A DNA stretch of 30,697 nt from a virus, in the IMG/VR virus record IMGVR_UViG_3300030451_000993, positions 1 through 30,697 of that record. One strand, given 5' to 3'. Below the pieces are notes generated by a model, which was not told where the DNA came from, searched no databases, and was given only the letters and a program-made list of their open reading frames with translations. Of the stretch, positions 16,929-23,875 are shown one piece after another. The translations under genes and the position numbers were made by a program. Each line of letters starts with the position of its first letter. Position 1 is the first letter of the stretch.

Positions 16929-17582
16929 TTAGTTAATATCTAACTCGTCTGAATCGTTAGTGTTATCTACAACTCTGAACAAGTAGTATGCACCGCTAGA
17001 GCTACCAACATTTAAAGTTGAGTCTGGTACAAGAACCTTAAATTCTGTAGCCAAACTAACTTTTGCTGGAGCTTTTTGGTGAGCCATTGCGAAAGAACCA
17101 ACATTCACTGCTCTAGGAATGTGGAACTGTCTGTCTGCACCAGCAGGTCCATCTGTGTGCAACACAAGTGCGTACTCTGTGAAAGTATCAGACAATGGAG
17201 GTAGGTATACATCATACCCAGCGGCGAAGTTAGTAGTATCGTCTTCTGTGATTGTACCACCACCCATTGCTATTTGTAACTTATTCTGTGCAGCTTGTGA
17301 AAGCTCTCCAGTAAGTCTTACTTCTTGTGCTGATTTAAGAGTTTTAATAGGGTCTACTTCTTCTGCGACCATGACATCTTCAAAAGTTTTATCAACTTCT
17401 AATGTCCAGCCATCTTCTGAGTATCCTACTTCATCCCATGCAACAGACATTCCGGTTGGGTTTACCCAGTTACCGGAGCTATCGCCCGGAAATGCTAAGG
17501 AACTTGTAGTCCTATCTTTGTAATAGAGAACACCTGTACCAATTAATACTTCGGATATTGTACCGCTTGTATTGTATGACAT
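16929..17582 (-). CDS. Major tail (tube) protein
   Basis: A 217-residue protein that I assign as the tail-tube subunit. Evidence: length and beta-rich composition fit; it starts MSYNTSGTISEVLIGTGVL and continues GMSVAWDEVGYSEDGWTLEVDKTFEDVMVAEEVDPIKTL, the early strand pattern of siphovirus tube proteins in which the ligand loop and the helix-linked strand follow. The middle reads EVRLTGELSQAAQNKLQIAMGGG, the usual helix plus Gly turn. It ends with DNTNDSDELDIN. Placement directly before the G/GT chaperone and tape measure is diagnostic. The ribosome site TTAGGAGA is among the strongest in the window, as expected for a high-copy product. Confidence 0.88.
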   Translation of the reverse strand: MSYNTSGTISEVLIGTGVLYYKDRTTSSLAFPGDSSGNWVNPTGMSVAWDEVGYSEDGWTLEVDKTFEDVMVAEEVDPIKTLKSAQEVRLTGELSQAAQNKLQIAMGGGTITEDDTTNFAAGYDVYLPPLSDTFTEYALVLHTDGPAGADRQFHIPRAVNVGSFAMAHQKAPAKVSLATEFKVLVPDSTLNVGSSSGAYYLFRVVDNTNDSDELDIN

Positions 17583-17663
17583 TTTATGTCTCCTAACTAT
17601 CTTATACTTATACTTATCAGCTGAGCTCAGCCGACTCTTTCAAGTCGATTTCAGCTTTGCCGG

Positions 17664-17942
17664 TTATTCTTCTTCAGCAATAAAGAAGTCTTCCACTACC
17701 TCTTCAACAGATTCATTGTCTTCCTCTGCTGAATAGTCATCTGGTTCTTCCTCGTTACTAATCAAGACGTTAATGCGCTCTCCACCTTGATTGTATTTAT
17801 TTACTTTGAGGCGCTCCCAGATATCCGGGTCTATTTCCACCCATTCACTACTAAACACTACTCCGCTCACAGTATCGCGAACAACAGTCTTGTTTAGTAA
17901 AGGATTAATCTTTACTTCTACTTTTTTCTTTTTCTTAGCCAT
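17664..17942 (-). CDS. Small charged protein before major tail gene
   Basis: A 92-residue protein with a basic start (MAKKKKKVEVKINPLLNK), a compact middle (VVFSSEWVEIDPDIWERLKVNKY, NVLISNEEE) and a very acidic end (about 66-92, DDYSAEEDNESVEEVVEDFFIAEEE). I do not recognise it. Small proteins at this place between tail terminator and major tail protein occur in siphoviruses and may help tube assembly, but I claim nothing specific. The opposite charges at the two ends suggest binding to partners or self-contact. Its start overlaps the tail-terminator stop by 1 base. An 81-base gap with a perfect palindrome separates it from the major tail gene. Confidence 0.75.
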   Translation of the reverse strand: MAKKKKKVEVKINPLLNKTVVRDTVSGVVFSSEWVEIDPDIWERLKVNKYNQGGERINVLISNEEEPDDYSAEEDNESVEEVVEDFFIAEEE

Positions 17943-18436
17943 TAGCCAGTTCCTCTATAATACATAGTTAATGATAGCTGATAATGTCCCAATCCAGTTT
18001 CAGTCTCTTCTATTCTTTCTGGAGCTGAATTAATCTCAAAACCAACAATTACACCTGCTGTGCTAGTTGTTGGAGTCACAACTCTGGTTTGTCCTGTTTT
18101 AAAAGCTGCTTCATATACCGCATTTGCTAATTGATAAGCAGTTGCATAGTCTGGTTGTGAAGTACTAGCTCCACCCCATCTACCTGCGTAACAATTCACT
18201 TGAAAAACAACACCAGCTATCGCTGCGTCACTTGTGTTACTTATTAAACTTCCTCCAGTAGCGAAGAAAGTCAAAAAGGGTAAATCAGCATTTCTCGGTA
18301 ATCTAGTAGCTACTCTTGTGCTACAAACGTTAGTAATGATTGATGTGTTGACCGCCCATTCACGAAAAATTACTTCCGCGTCTGGCGGAAAGTTAACATT
18401 TTGGTCTGGCTGTACGCCAACTGCTTTTATACCCAT
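17942..18436 (-). CDS. Tail terminator (tail completion) protein
   Basis: A 164-residue protein that fits the DUF3168/gpU-like tail terminator, which caps the tail tube and joins it to the head. Visible pattern: an N-terminal helix AEVIFREWAVNTS, then VCSTRVATRLPRNADLPFLTFFATGG (short strand, LP, strand), GVVFQVNCYAG (the strand before a polar loop), a helix ATAYQLANAVYEAAFK, and the closing strand GHYQLSLTMYYRG typical of the family's last strand. Length and position between the gp10-like and major tail genes agree. Its stop shares one base with the start of the next gene (TAATG at 17942). Confidence 0.75.
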   Translation of the reverse strand: MGIKAVGVQPDQNVNFPPDAEVIFREWAVNTSIITNVCSTRVATRLPRNADLPFLTFFATGGSLISNTSDAAIAGVVFQVNCYAGRWGGASTSQPDYATAYQLANAVYEAAFKTGQTRVVTPTTSTAGVIVGFEINSAPERIEETETGLGHYQLSLTMYYRGTG

Positions 18437-18453
18437 TTGGGAAATTATATCAC

Positions 18454-20439
18454 TTAAAAGTCAAAATCCATGTTAAGAGCGTCGTTGAACAATGAGTCAA
18501 CATCAAATGAGCCAGCAATATCTCTAGCAAACTGTTCTCCTTTAATACTCTTCCAACTTTGATTAGAAACGTAAGGTCTCTTACCTGTTTTTCTTGAACC
18601 ACCTTTATCGCTTCTTCTTTTTCTAGCTTTAATAATTAATTTATTACCATCTTGTTTTGTAGATAGATTGTAGATTTCTTTGAGTAGCTCAGCACGTCTT
18701 GCACCTCTAGCAGTATCTTCTCCCATATTCATATTGTTAAATATCTTAATAAATCTTTCTGTATCACTCATTAATCTCTTAGGAGCATTTTTGTATTCAG
18801 CTTGCTTAGATAGATAGTTTCCGACCTTGTTAAATACTTTCTTGTACTTGTCTCCACCTTCAGTTAAGTTACCGCCACCAGATTCAATAAATATTTTGGC
18901 TGCTTGTGAAACAATCTTTGCATTATCGTTCTTTCTTAATGGTACAGTCATAGATATATTCATATCTTCTGGTATTGCATTCAAACCTATTTCTGCTGCT
19001 AATTCTTTACTGTAGAAAGAACCATGTGCTGATTCTATTCTTGGTCCCGGTATTCTTTGCTCCATTTGAGACAAGAAACTATGTCCTCTAGATTCTCTAT
19101 CAAGCATGTAACGTTCACTAAGGAAATCATTAGTTCTTGTATTCTTGAGATAGTCTGGCTTGTATTTCTTAAGAGCTGTTTGTTGATTTCTTTGTTTTGC
19201 TATTCTTAGCCATTCAGAATAGTATTTCTTAGAGTTAGACATACCAACATTTACTTTACTGCTTAGGTTGTATGCTTTCTTATATTGTTTTCTTGCTACT
19301 TCAATAGCTCTTCTAACAAAGAATGTAGGTTGTATATATTTAGTTTTTGGTATATATTTATCTTCTTTTCTACCACTATATTGTCCACCGAAACCTTTTT
19401 TATCTGGGTGATTAGTCCTTACATAGTAAGGTATATTTCCACCAAACTCTACAGCCCATATCCATGGAAACTCTGGGCTACCACCTACTCTAATTTCTGC
19501 GTCAAAGAAACTGCCCTTATCCCAATCTGGATGAGCCTCAGTTCCTTTATTTATAGCTTTACCTATTGTAGGTTTAAAGTCTTCTCTTACAATAGAGTTT
19601 TGTAAAGCTAGATAAGATTGACCCGGTTTTCTAAATCCGAATACATCTCTAAATTCGTATTTAAATTTAGAATCTTCTGGTGCTAAGTTTTTTATACCCA
19701 TTTTGTTAAACTCTGATTTACTTGTCATTCTGTCAAAATCTATAATTTGATTCTGATATTTAGCAGGGCCGTCTGTCATACCTAACAAGAACTGACCACT
19801 AGCAACATCTGGTGCAAAAGCTCTAATATTCATTTCTGTTTGAACTAACATCATCTGTGCTTTTTGTAGTACGTTATATTGTTTTTTGACATGAGCATTA
19901 GCTGCTGCACCATTTATTTTTAACTTACCAGTAACGAAAGCTACAGCGTTATTCTGAAAGTTTCTAAATCTTCTATTAGCAGACAGTCCTTTACCTATAC
20001 CTATACGAAGAACACGAGAAGGTAATGGTCCAAGATTTAAAGGACTTACAACTGCATTAATAGCTAAACCAGATAATTTACCAACACCTACACGGCTAGC
20101 TCTTTGTGCTAATGGAGAAAGTGTTCCTGTTTCTAGTGCTTTAGTTAAGGCCTTACCAGTACCCATCATACGAGCTGCTGGGTAAATTAAGTTACGAGCA
20201 CTAGCAAAGTTCTGTACTACACCTAGGTTTCTGACACCCGGCATTTGTTTCAACGTACCAGAAGTTTTACCATATCTATATAAAAAGTTTTGGAATGTAT
20301 TAGTTTGCTTGCCTTTTGGCTTATTGCCTTTAGTTAAGGCGTTATATGATTTACCATCTATCCATCTACGTGCAGCACTACCTAGCGTATCACCCTGTTG
20401 GGTTTTGATATATTCTTCGACCATCCCGTCGCTAGGCAT
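18454..20439 (-). CDS. Large gp10-like neck/tail-completion protein
   Basis: A 661-residue basic protein in the slot of the HK97 gp10-like protein (usually 120-170 residues). The family resemblance is limited to the region about 315-390: WIWAVEFGGNIPYYVRTNH followed after a Gly-rich loop by YIQPTFFVRRAIEVARKQY, like the family's yaryvEfGT ... a.PFLrPA. pattern. About 310 residues precede it: a Gly/Leu/Arg-rich stretch with SRVLRIGIGKGLSANRR and a helical stretch with KAQMMLVQTEMNIRAF. About 270 Lys/Arg-rich residues follow (KKYYSEWLRIAKQRNQQT, RKRRSDKGGSRKTGKR). I see no enzymatic motif. The extra mass may form a neck appendage or bind DNA. Synteny with head closure upstream and tail terminator downstream supports the slot; the function of the extensions is unknown. 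Confidence 0.65.
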   Translation of the reverse strand: MPSDGMVEEYIKTQQGDTLGSAARRWIDGKSYNALTKGNKPKGKQTNTFQNFLYRYGKTSGTLKQMPGVRNLGVVQNFASARNLIYPAARMMGTGKALTKALETGTLSPLAQRASRVGVGKLSGLAINAVVSPLNLGPLPSRVLRIGIGKGLSANRRFRNFQNNAVAFVTGKLKINGAAANAHVKKQYNVLQKAQMMLVQTEMNIRAFAPDVASGQFLLGMTDGPAKYQNQIIDFDRMTSKSEFNKMGIKNLAPEDSKFKYEFRDVFGFRKPGQSYLALQNSIVREDFKPTIGKAINKGTEAHPDWDKGSFFDAEIRVGGSPEFPWIWAVEFGGNIPYYVRTNHPDKKGFGGQYSGRKEDKYIPKTKYIQPTFFVRRAIEVARKQYKKAYNLSSKVNVGMSNSKKYYSEWLRIAKQRNQQTALKKYKPDYLKNTRTNDFLSERYMLDRESRGHSFLSQMEQRIPGPRIESAHGSFYSKELAAEIGLNAIPEDMNISMTVPLRKNDNAKIVSQAAKIFIESGGGNLTEGGDKYKKVFNKVGNYLSKQAEYKNAPKRLMSDTERFIKIFNNMNMGEDTARGARRAELLKEIYNLSTKQDGNKLIIKARKRRSDKGGSRKTGKRPYVSNQSWKSIKGEQFARDIAGSFDVDSLFNDALNMDFDF

Positions 20440-20440
20440 A

Positions 20441-20776
20441 TTAAGTCCTTACTAGAGACTGAATAAATTTATAACACTCGTTTCCATATCTATCTAATAC
20501 TGGTTGAACTGTAATGATTTCGTGATATGTACCATTCCTATTCATCCTATCTCCCGGAGTTACTGTTACATTTGGTTGTATATATACTCTAAATGTTTCA
20601 ATAGTAGTATTACGTCCGTCTCTATCCTCTTCAGCACCTAATGACTCAAACTTAGCTCTAACACTTGTAGCACTATCTGCCCAAGAATCAGAAGGTAAAC
20701 CTCTCTCGTCTACGTTGGTGTCTGAAACAGATTGAATTGAAATTGTCTCTGGTAAATGTCTGCTCTTTAAACCCAT
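20441..20776 (-). CDS. Head closure / head-tail joining protein
   Basis: A 111-residue protein with the layout of the phage head-tail joining family (SPP1 gp16 / HK97 gp9 type), a small beta barrel that closes the neck channel. Evidence is an early strand PETISIQSVSDTNVDERGLPSDSWADSATSVRAKF, written in the family as a strand, a loop and a W..s..v.a.ie segment. It is followed by TIETFRVYIQPNVTVTPGDRMNRNGTYHEI, the typical f.ir...gv...d.i...g..y.I core, and the closing strand VQPVLDRYGNECYKFIQ. Length agrees with the family (100-120). It ends 1 base before the next gene, the gp10-like protein, the usual order in these phages. Confidence 0.83.
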   Translation of the reverse strand: MGLKSRHLPETISIQSVSDTNVDERGLPSDSWADSATSVRAKFESLGAEEDRDGRNTTIETFRVYIQPNVTVTPGDRMNRNGTYHEIITVQPVLDRYGNECYKFIQSLVRT

Positions 20777-20798
20777 GGCTACATTTTACAACAAGATG

Positions 20799-21983
20799 TT
20801 ATAAAAATTGGTTAAGCATATCTCCCATCATCATTTCCTTATAAATAATGCTATAAAGCATATTGTTCTTTCCTAGAACGTGAGGATTGTATCCAGTTTC
20901 TTTGTTGTATGTTTTTACTATGTTTAACAAATCTACACAGACTTGTTCGTAAATCTTAACTATCTTGGAAAAATCCTTTGACCACTGAGCACGATTGTCG
21001 AGATTGAATATTACAAAGCACCTAAAACCATTAAGTAAAACACAAGTTATAGCTTCATGAAACTTATAATCTTCTTTCTTACCCAACATTGGAAACTCAT
21101 AGGCTTTTTGTTTGTAAGGTAAAGCTAGACCTAAACTTGCTAAGCTACCTAACTTTGATGGCCATAGTTCTATTGTTTTTGTATTTATAAAATCGTGTAG
21201 ATACAGTATGTCTTTGATTATTGGTATAAAAGCTTTAAATATATCTGGGTCACTCTTGTATGTATCAATAACTTGTTGTTTATTCCAGTAAGAGATAGTT
21301 GGTTGATTAGTTGCGTCTGTATCGTATATATTGTTCCTAAATAGGTTTATATAGCAAAGCACATCTACTAAATCAATTTTATCTACGTATTCAGTACTAT
21401 CAACTATTTTTTTTAGCCAGTCGAGTTCCTTAACGTCAATTGATACATCTACTTTGTTAGTTATCTTTGTGTCAAGACTTGTAATTATTTCTGGTATAAC
21501 TTTTGGCTCTGGGCCTGTAATTATTTTGACATTTACATAAACCTTATTACCCAAGTCTTCTTTAGACATAGTACGAATAATATTATATAAATTAGCACCA
21601 TCAATAATTCCTTGAGTTTTTTCATCAGTTATTTTTATAGCACATCTGTTTACACCTTCTGATATATCTACTGCGTCAGCATATATAGTTATACCTTGAT
21701 TTTTTAAATGAAAGTAACCTTTCTCCCCGAACTCTTCTTTTATAGATAGCTTTACATTCTCTATTACTTCTTTGTCAATGTCAAAAACATTACAGTCTGG
21801 ATGTGTAGGTATAATCTGTTTTACACCCGGTCTGTTAAAAGAAAGCTCTCTTAAAGGAACATAGAGATTTACAACATAACTTTTTTGATGTAGTGGGTCT
21901 GGGTTTACAGAGTACGAATTGAACGATAAAAAGTATCTATTAGCTCCCTGTATTATTTCTTCAGTACCTTCGTCTTTTACCAT
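20799..21983 (-). CDS. AIPR-like protein (abortive phage infection family)
   Basis: A 394-residue protein with two hallmarks of the AIPR family (named from an abortive phage infection protein). These are FHLKNQGITIYADAV (residues about 91-105), matching the lNNGITI.A pattern, and TQGIIDGANLYNII (about 123-136), matching the QIVNGaQT.n.L pattern. Between and after them are alternating strands and helices (VYVNVKIITG, PEIITSLDTKITNKVDVS), also as in AIPR. The C-terminal half is helical and AT-rich in codon use. AIPR members occur in bacterial defence loci; a phage copy could act against rival phages or be a counter-defence decoy. Neither is shown here. It sits between connector and head-closure genes with no structural role suggested, and overlaps the zinc-ribbon gene by 7 bases. 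Confidence 0.75.
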   Translation of the reverse strand: MVKDEGTEEIIQGANRYFLSFNSYSVNPDPLHQKSYVVNLYVPLRELSFNRPGVKQIIPTHPDCNVFDIDKEVIENVKLSIKEEFGEKGYFHLKNQGITIYADAVDISEGVNRCAIKITDEKTQGIIDGANLYNIIRTMSKEDLGNKVYVNVKIITGPEPKVIPEIITSLDTKITNKVDVSIDVKELDWLKKIVDSTEYVDKIDLVDVLCYINLFRNNIYDTDATNQPTISYWNKQQVIDTYKSDPDIFKAFIPIIKDILYLHDFINTKTIELWPSKLGSLASLGLALPYKQKAYEFPMLGKKEDYKFHEAITCVLLNGFRCFVIFNLDNRAQWSKDFSKIVKIYEQVCVDLLNIVKTYNKETGYNPHVLGKNNMLYSIIYKEMMMGDMLNQFL

Positions 21984-22222
21984 CTATACTTTATCTTCTT
22001 TGCTTTTTCATATTGTTTAAATGATTTCTCACTTAAGTTACTTGGGTCTTTCTCCCAATCTACATCTATTGGTGTTTCAAACATAACATTCTTACCAATA
22101 AGTCTTTTAGTATCAGACTCACACTTAGGGCATTTGATTAAAGGGTCTTCGTGTATAGAATAAGTTACTTCAAACTCAAAGTAACATTGGTGCATAATAC
22201 ACTGATGTTCATATCTGGGCAT
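21977..22222 (-). CDS. FmdB-type zinc ribbon protein
   Basis: An 81-residue protein whose first 40 residues follow the FmdB-type putative regulatory zinc ribbon: MPRYEHQC, then FEFE, a short linker, and CPKCESDTKRLIG. In the family the first knuckle is CxxC; here alignment on the FE motif places His11 where the second Cys is expected (Cys8-x2-His11), with Cys13 two residues later. A Cys3His site with Cys31/Cys34 is therefore likely. The C-terminal half (residues about 50-81, DVDWEKDPSNLSEKSFKQYEKAKK) is the charged tail often seen in phage members. The function of the family is not settled. It overlaps both neighbours (14 and 7 bases), so translation of the island is coupled. Confidence 0.8.
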   Translation of the reverse strand: MPRYEHQCIMHQCYFEFEVTYSIHEDPLIKCPKCESDTKRLIGKNVMFETPIDVDWEKDPSNLSEKSFKQYEKAKKIKYRW

Positions 22223-22850
22223 TTCGTCTTCTTATCTTTCTTTTATTATTCTTATGACAATCTTTGCAAAATATTTTAAAACCATCTTTTGAATTAGGAT
22301 TTCTACTGAAATCTGATGTTTTCTTTTCTTTCCTGCAAGAAATACATAATTTTAATTTTTCATCACCAAGTTCTTCTTTTTTCTGTTTAATTACATCTAG
22401 GCACATAATACAAAACTTAGTAAAACCATCTAGATACTTTTGTGTTCTTTTAAAATCTTCTACCGGTTTCCATTCTCTACAATACTTACATTCTTTTTCA
22501 ATCGGGTCTTTTAAACTTTTAAGAGCTTGCTTTTGTGCTTCTTCTACACGTTCACGTAAACCTTCTTCTTCCTCCATCCAAGTTTTAAACTTTTCTAAAC
22601 CTATTGTTACTTCTTCATAAGTTCTAGGTGTAGTTAAACCACCACGACCTGTTCTAATTACTTCAAGAATAGTTTCTGCGGTTTCTTCATTGTAAGCACC
22701 ACGTTGAGGCACACCAGATTGTATTCTAAGTTGACGAACTCTTTCGTGTGTTACACCCCATTCATCAGCCCACGCTTGCAACATCTTGTCTGGGTCTTTT
22801 GTGAAGAATTCTGTAGCTTCTTCCAGAGACGGAGCTTTTCTATGTACCAT
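22209..22850 (-). CDS. HTH protein with two Cys4 zinc modules
   Basis: A 213-residue putative DNA-binding protein. Residues about 27-47 (WADEWGVTHERVRQLRIQSG) resemble the sigma-70 region 4 helix-turn-helix consensus GVTRERVRQ. A charged helix (about 88-118) leads to two Cys4 modules: Cys121/124/147/150 and Cys169/172/195/198. Both are CxxC-x22-CxxC and share F..(T/N)..(Y/K).DGF..(F)C..C, so they look like an internal duplication. Similar CxxC...DG...CxxC ribbons precede the nuclease part of many phage HNH proteins, but no HNH motif is present here. The basic tail KRKIRRRN fits nucleic-acid binding. It could regulate the late operon or be a homing-nuclease remnant. Its 3' end overlaps the next gene by 14 bases. 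Confidence 0.8.
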   Translation of the reverse strand: MVHRKAPSLEEATEFFTKDPDKMLQAWADEWGVTHERVRQLRIQSGVPQRGAYNEETAETILEVIRTGRGGLTTPRTYEEVTIGLEKFKTWMEEEEGLRERVEEAQKQALKSLKDPIEKECKYCREWKPVEDFKRTQKYLDGFTKFCIMCLDVIKQKKEELGDEKLKLCISCRKEKKTSDFSRNPNSKDGFKIFCKDCHKNNKRKIRRRNAQI

Positions 22851-22857
22851 AGTCTAA

Positions 22858-23502
22858 TTATACAAAAAATCTGCTCTTAAACGGGTTTAACATAGCCATG
22901 TCTGAGTTGCTTAATACAGGTTGTAAATTCTGTATTACTACATCTCCAAACGCTACGTCGTAATCTCCTACTCTCTCGGTTATGGCTACATCAAAGTTTG
23001 TTGTTGATGTATTGTCTTCTAAGTGTGAACGAACTACTCCTGTATCTGCTTTAGCAGAGACTTGTAATGAAGTCATTACTAATCTTGCGGCAGCACGAGC
23101 AGCTGTAAATTTTATTTGGTCTGGTATATCAGATGAGGCATATCCACCAACATAAGTAACTACAACATTCTTAGGTTTGATTCCAGACCATCTGATTGCA
23201 ATTCTACTAAGTCTTCCGTTGTCGTAATATACGTAGTCTTTAGTATTGCCTTCGGTAAGCGTACTACCATCTTCAGTAACAGATGTGATAGACGCAATAG
23301 GTACGTGTCTTAAGAAAATATCTTTTTGTTCGTTGCCGTCGAATGTTTCTGTAAACGTTGCTTGTTCAATATCATAACCCAAGTAACGCTTAATAGCTGC
23401 GTCAACATAAGGTATAAAAGTGTTTGTAACGTGGCTTTCAACAGTAGTACTTAAGTCTATCTCTAGAAAGGTCTCTACGTCACTAGCGCTACAAAGAGCC
23501 AT
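22858..23502 (-). CDS. Head-tail connector (gp6-like adaptor)
   Basis: A 214-residue protein of the phage gp6-like / head-tail connector type, which forms the ring docked under the portal. Evidence is the pattern of that family: an N-terminal helix pair (CSASDVETFLEID, VTNTFIPYVDAAIKRYLGYDIE), then a strand-rich middle with ETFDGNEQKDIFLRHVPIAS, SVTEDGSTLTEG and KPKNVVVTYVGGYAS. It continues with the helix IPDQIKFTAARAAARLV and a C-terminal extension ending NPFKSRFFV. The family is often 90-200 residues, so this is at the long end. The gene has GGAG before its ATG. Position after the capsid gene agrees. It is followed not by the head-closure gene, as usual, but by three accessory genes. Confidence 0.85.
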   Translation of the reverse strand: MALCSASDVETFLEIDLSTTVESHVTNTFIPYVDAAIKRYLGYDIEQATFTETFDGNEQKDIFLRHVPIASITSVTEDGSTLTEGNTKDYVYYDNGRLSRIAIRWSGIKPKNVVVTYVGGYASSDIPDQIKFTAARAAARLVMTSLQVSAKADTGVVRSHLEDNTSTTNFDVAITERVGDYDVAFGDVVIQNLQPVLSNSDMAMLNPFKSRFFV

Positions 23503-23513
23503 TTAGGACTCCT

Positions 23514-23780
23514 TTATTTATCTTCGGCTGGTTTGACAGCTTTGGTTTCGACTTTTTTCTTAGGTGCTGCTTTTTTAGCAGGAGCTTTCTTTGCAGGAGC
23601 TTTCTTCTTTGCAGAAGAATCTTTCCAACCTTGCTCTTTTAACCATTTCTTAGATACTTCTTTTCCTGCTTGTGCAATTTTAGAAGCACCAGATTTAGGT
23701 AGTTCTGCTAATGAACCCTCGAAGAAGGAGCCATCCTTCATCTTCCAAATTGTCTTCTCTGGTTTAATAATATCTGACAT
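23514..23780 (-). CDS. Small Lys/Ala-rich protein with histone-like tail
   Basis: An 88-residue protein between capsid terminator and connector. Residues 1-52 form an ordinary segment with WKMKDGSFFEGSLAELP and VSKKWLKEQGW; residues about 55-88 are low complexity, repeating KKAPAKKAPAKKAAPKKK and ending KAVKPAEDK. Such Lys/Ala/Pro tails resemble histone H1-type or other nucleic-acid-binding tails and are expected to be disordered and strongly basic. I do not recognise a named family. In this position phages often code for a head decoration, head-fibre or small neck protein; either is possible. The start has no strong ribosome site, in contrast to its neighbours. It ends 11 bases before the connector start. 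Confidence 0.8.
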   Translation of the reverse strand: MSDIIKPEKTIWKMKDGSFFEGSLAELPKSGASKIAQAGKEVSKKWLKEQGWKDSSAKKKAPAKKAPAKKAAPKKKVETKAVKPAEDK

Positions 23781-23800
23781 AATAAATGTATTCTACCTTA

Positions 23801-23875
23801 TAAAAAGAAGAAAGCCGGTTTTACCCGGCTCTCTTCAAATATCCAACTAACAGATATTACATATTTGTTAGTTTG
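23801..23875 (-). terminator. Hairpin terminator pair after capsid gene
   Basis: Read on the minus strand, a first inverted repeat at 23873-23845 (arms of 13 bases, one mismatch, 3-base loop) spans the capsid stop codon. A second at 23836-23807 has a 6-bp GC-rich inner stem (GCCGG/CCGGC core), one mismatch and 5 more outer pairs around a 6-base loop, and is followed at once by TTTTT (23806-23802). The second has the layout of an intrinsic terminator on the minus strand only; the plus strand has no T run on its other side. It lies inside the presumed late operon, so it probably attenuates rather than ends transcription. That is inference. Confidence 0.7.

Noticed and set aside
17664-17700. Frameshift extension of the 92-aa protein into the following 17 codons (TGKAEIDLKESAELS)
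   Set aside because: The shifted frame looks coding by composition, but there is no slippery heptamer, only GAAGAAGAA before the stop; left as a possibility under the palindrome finding.
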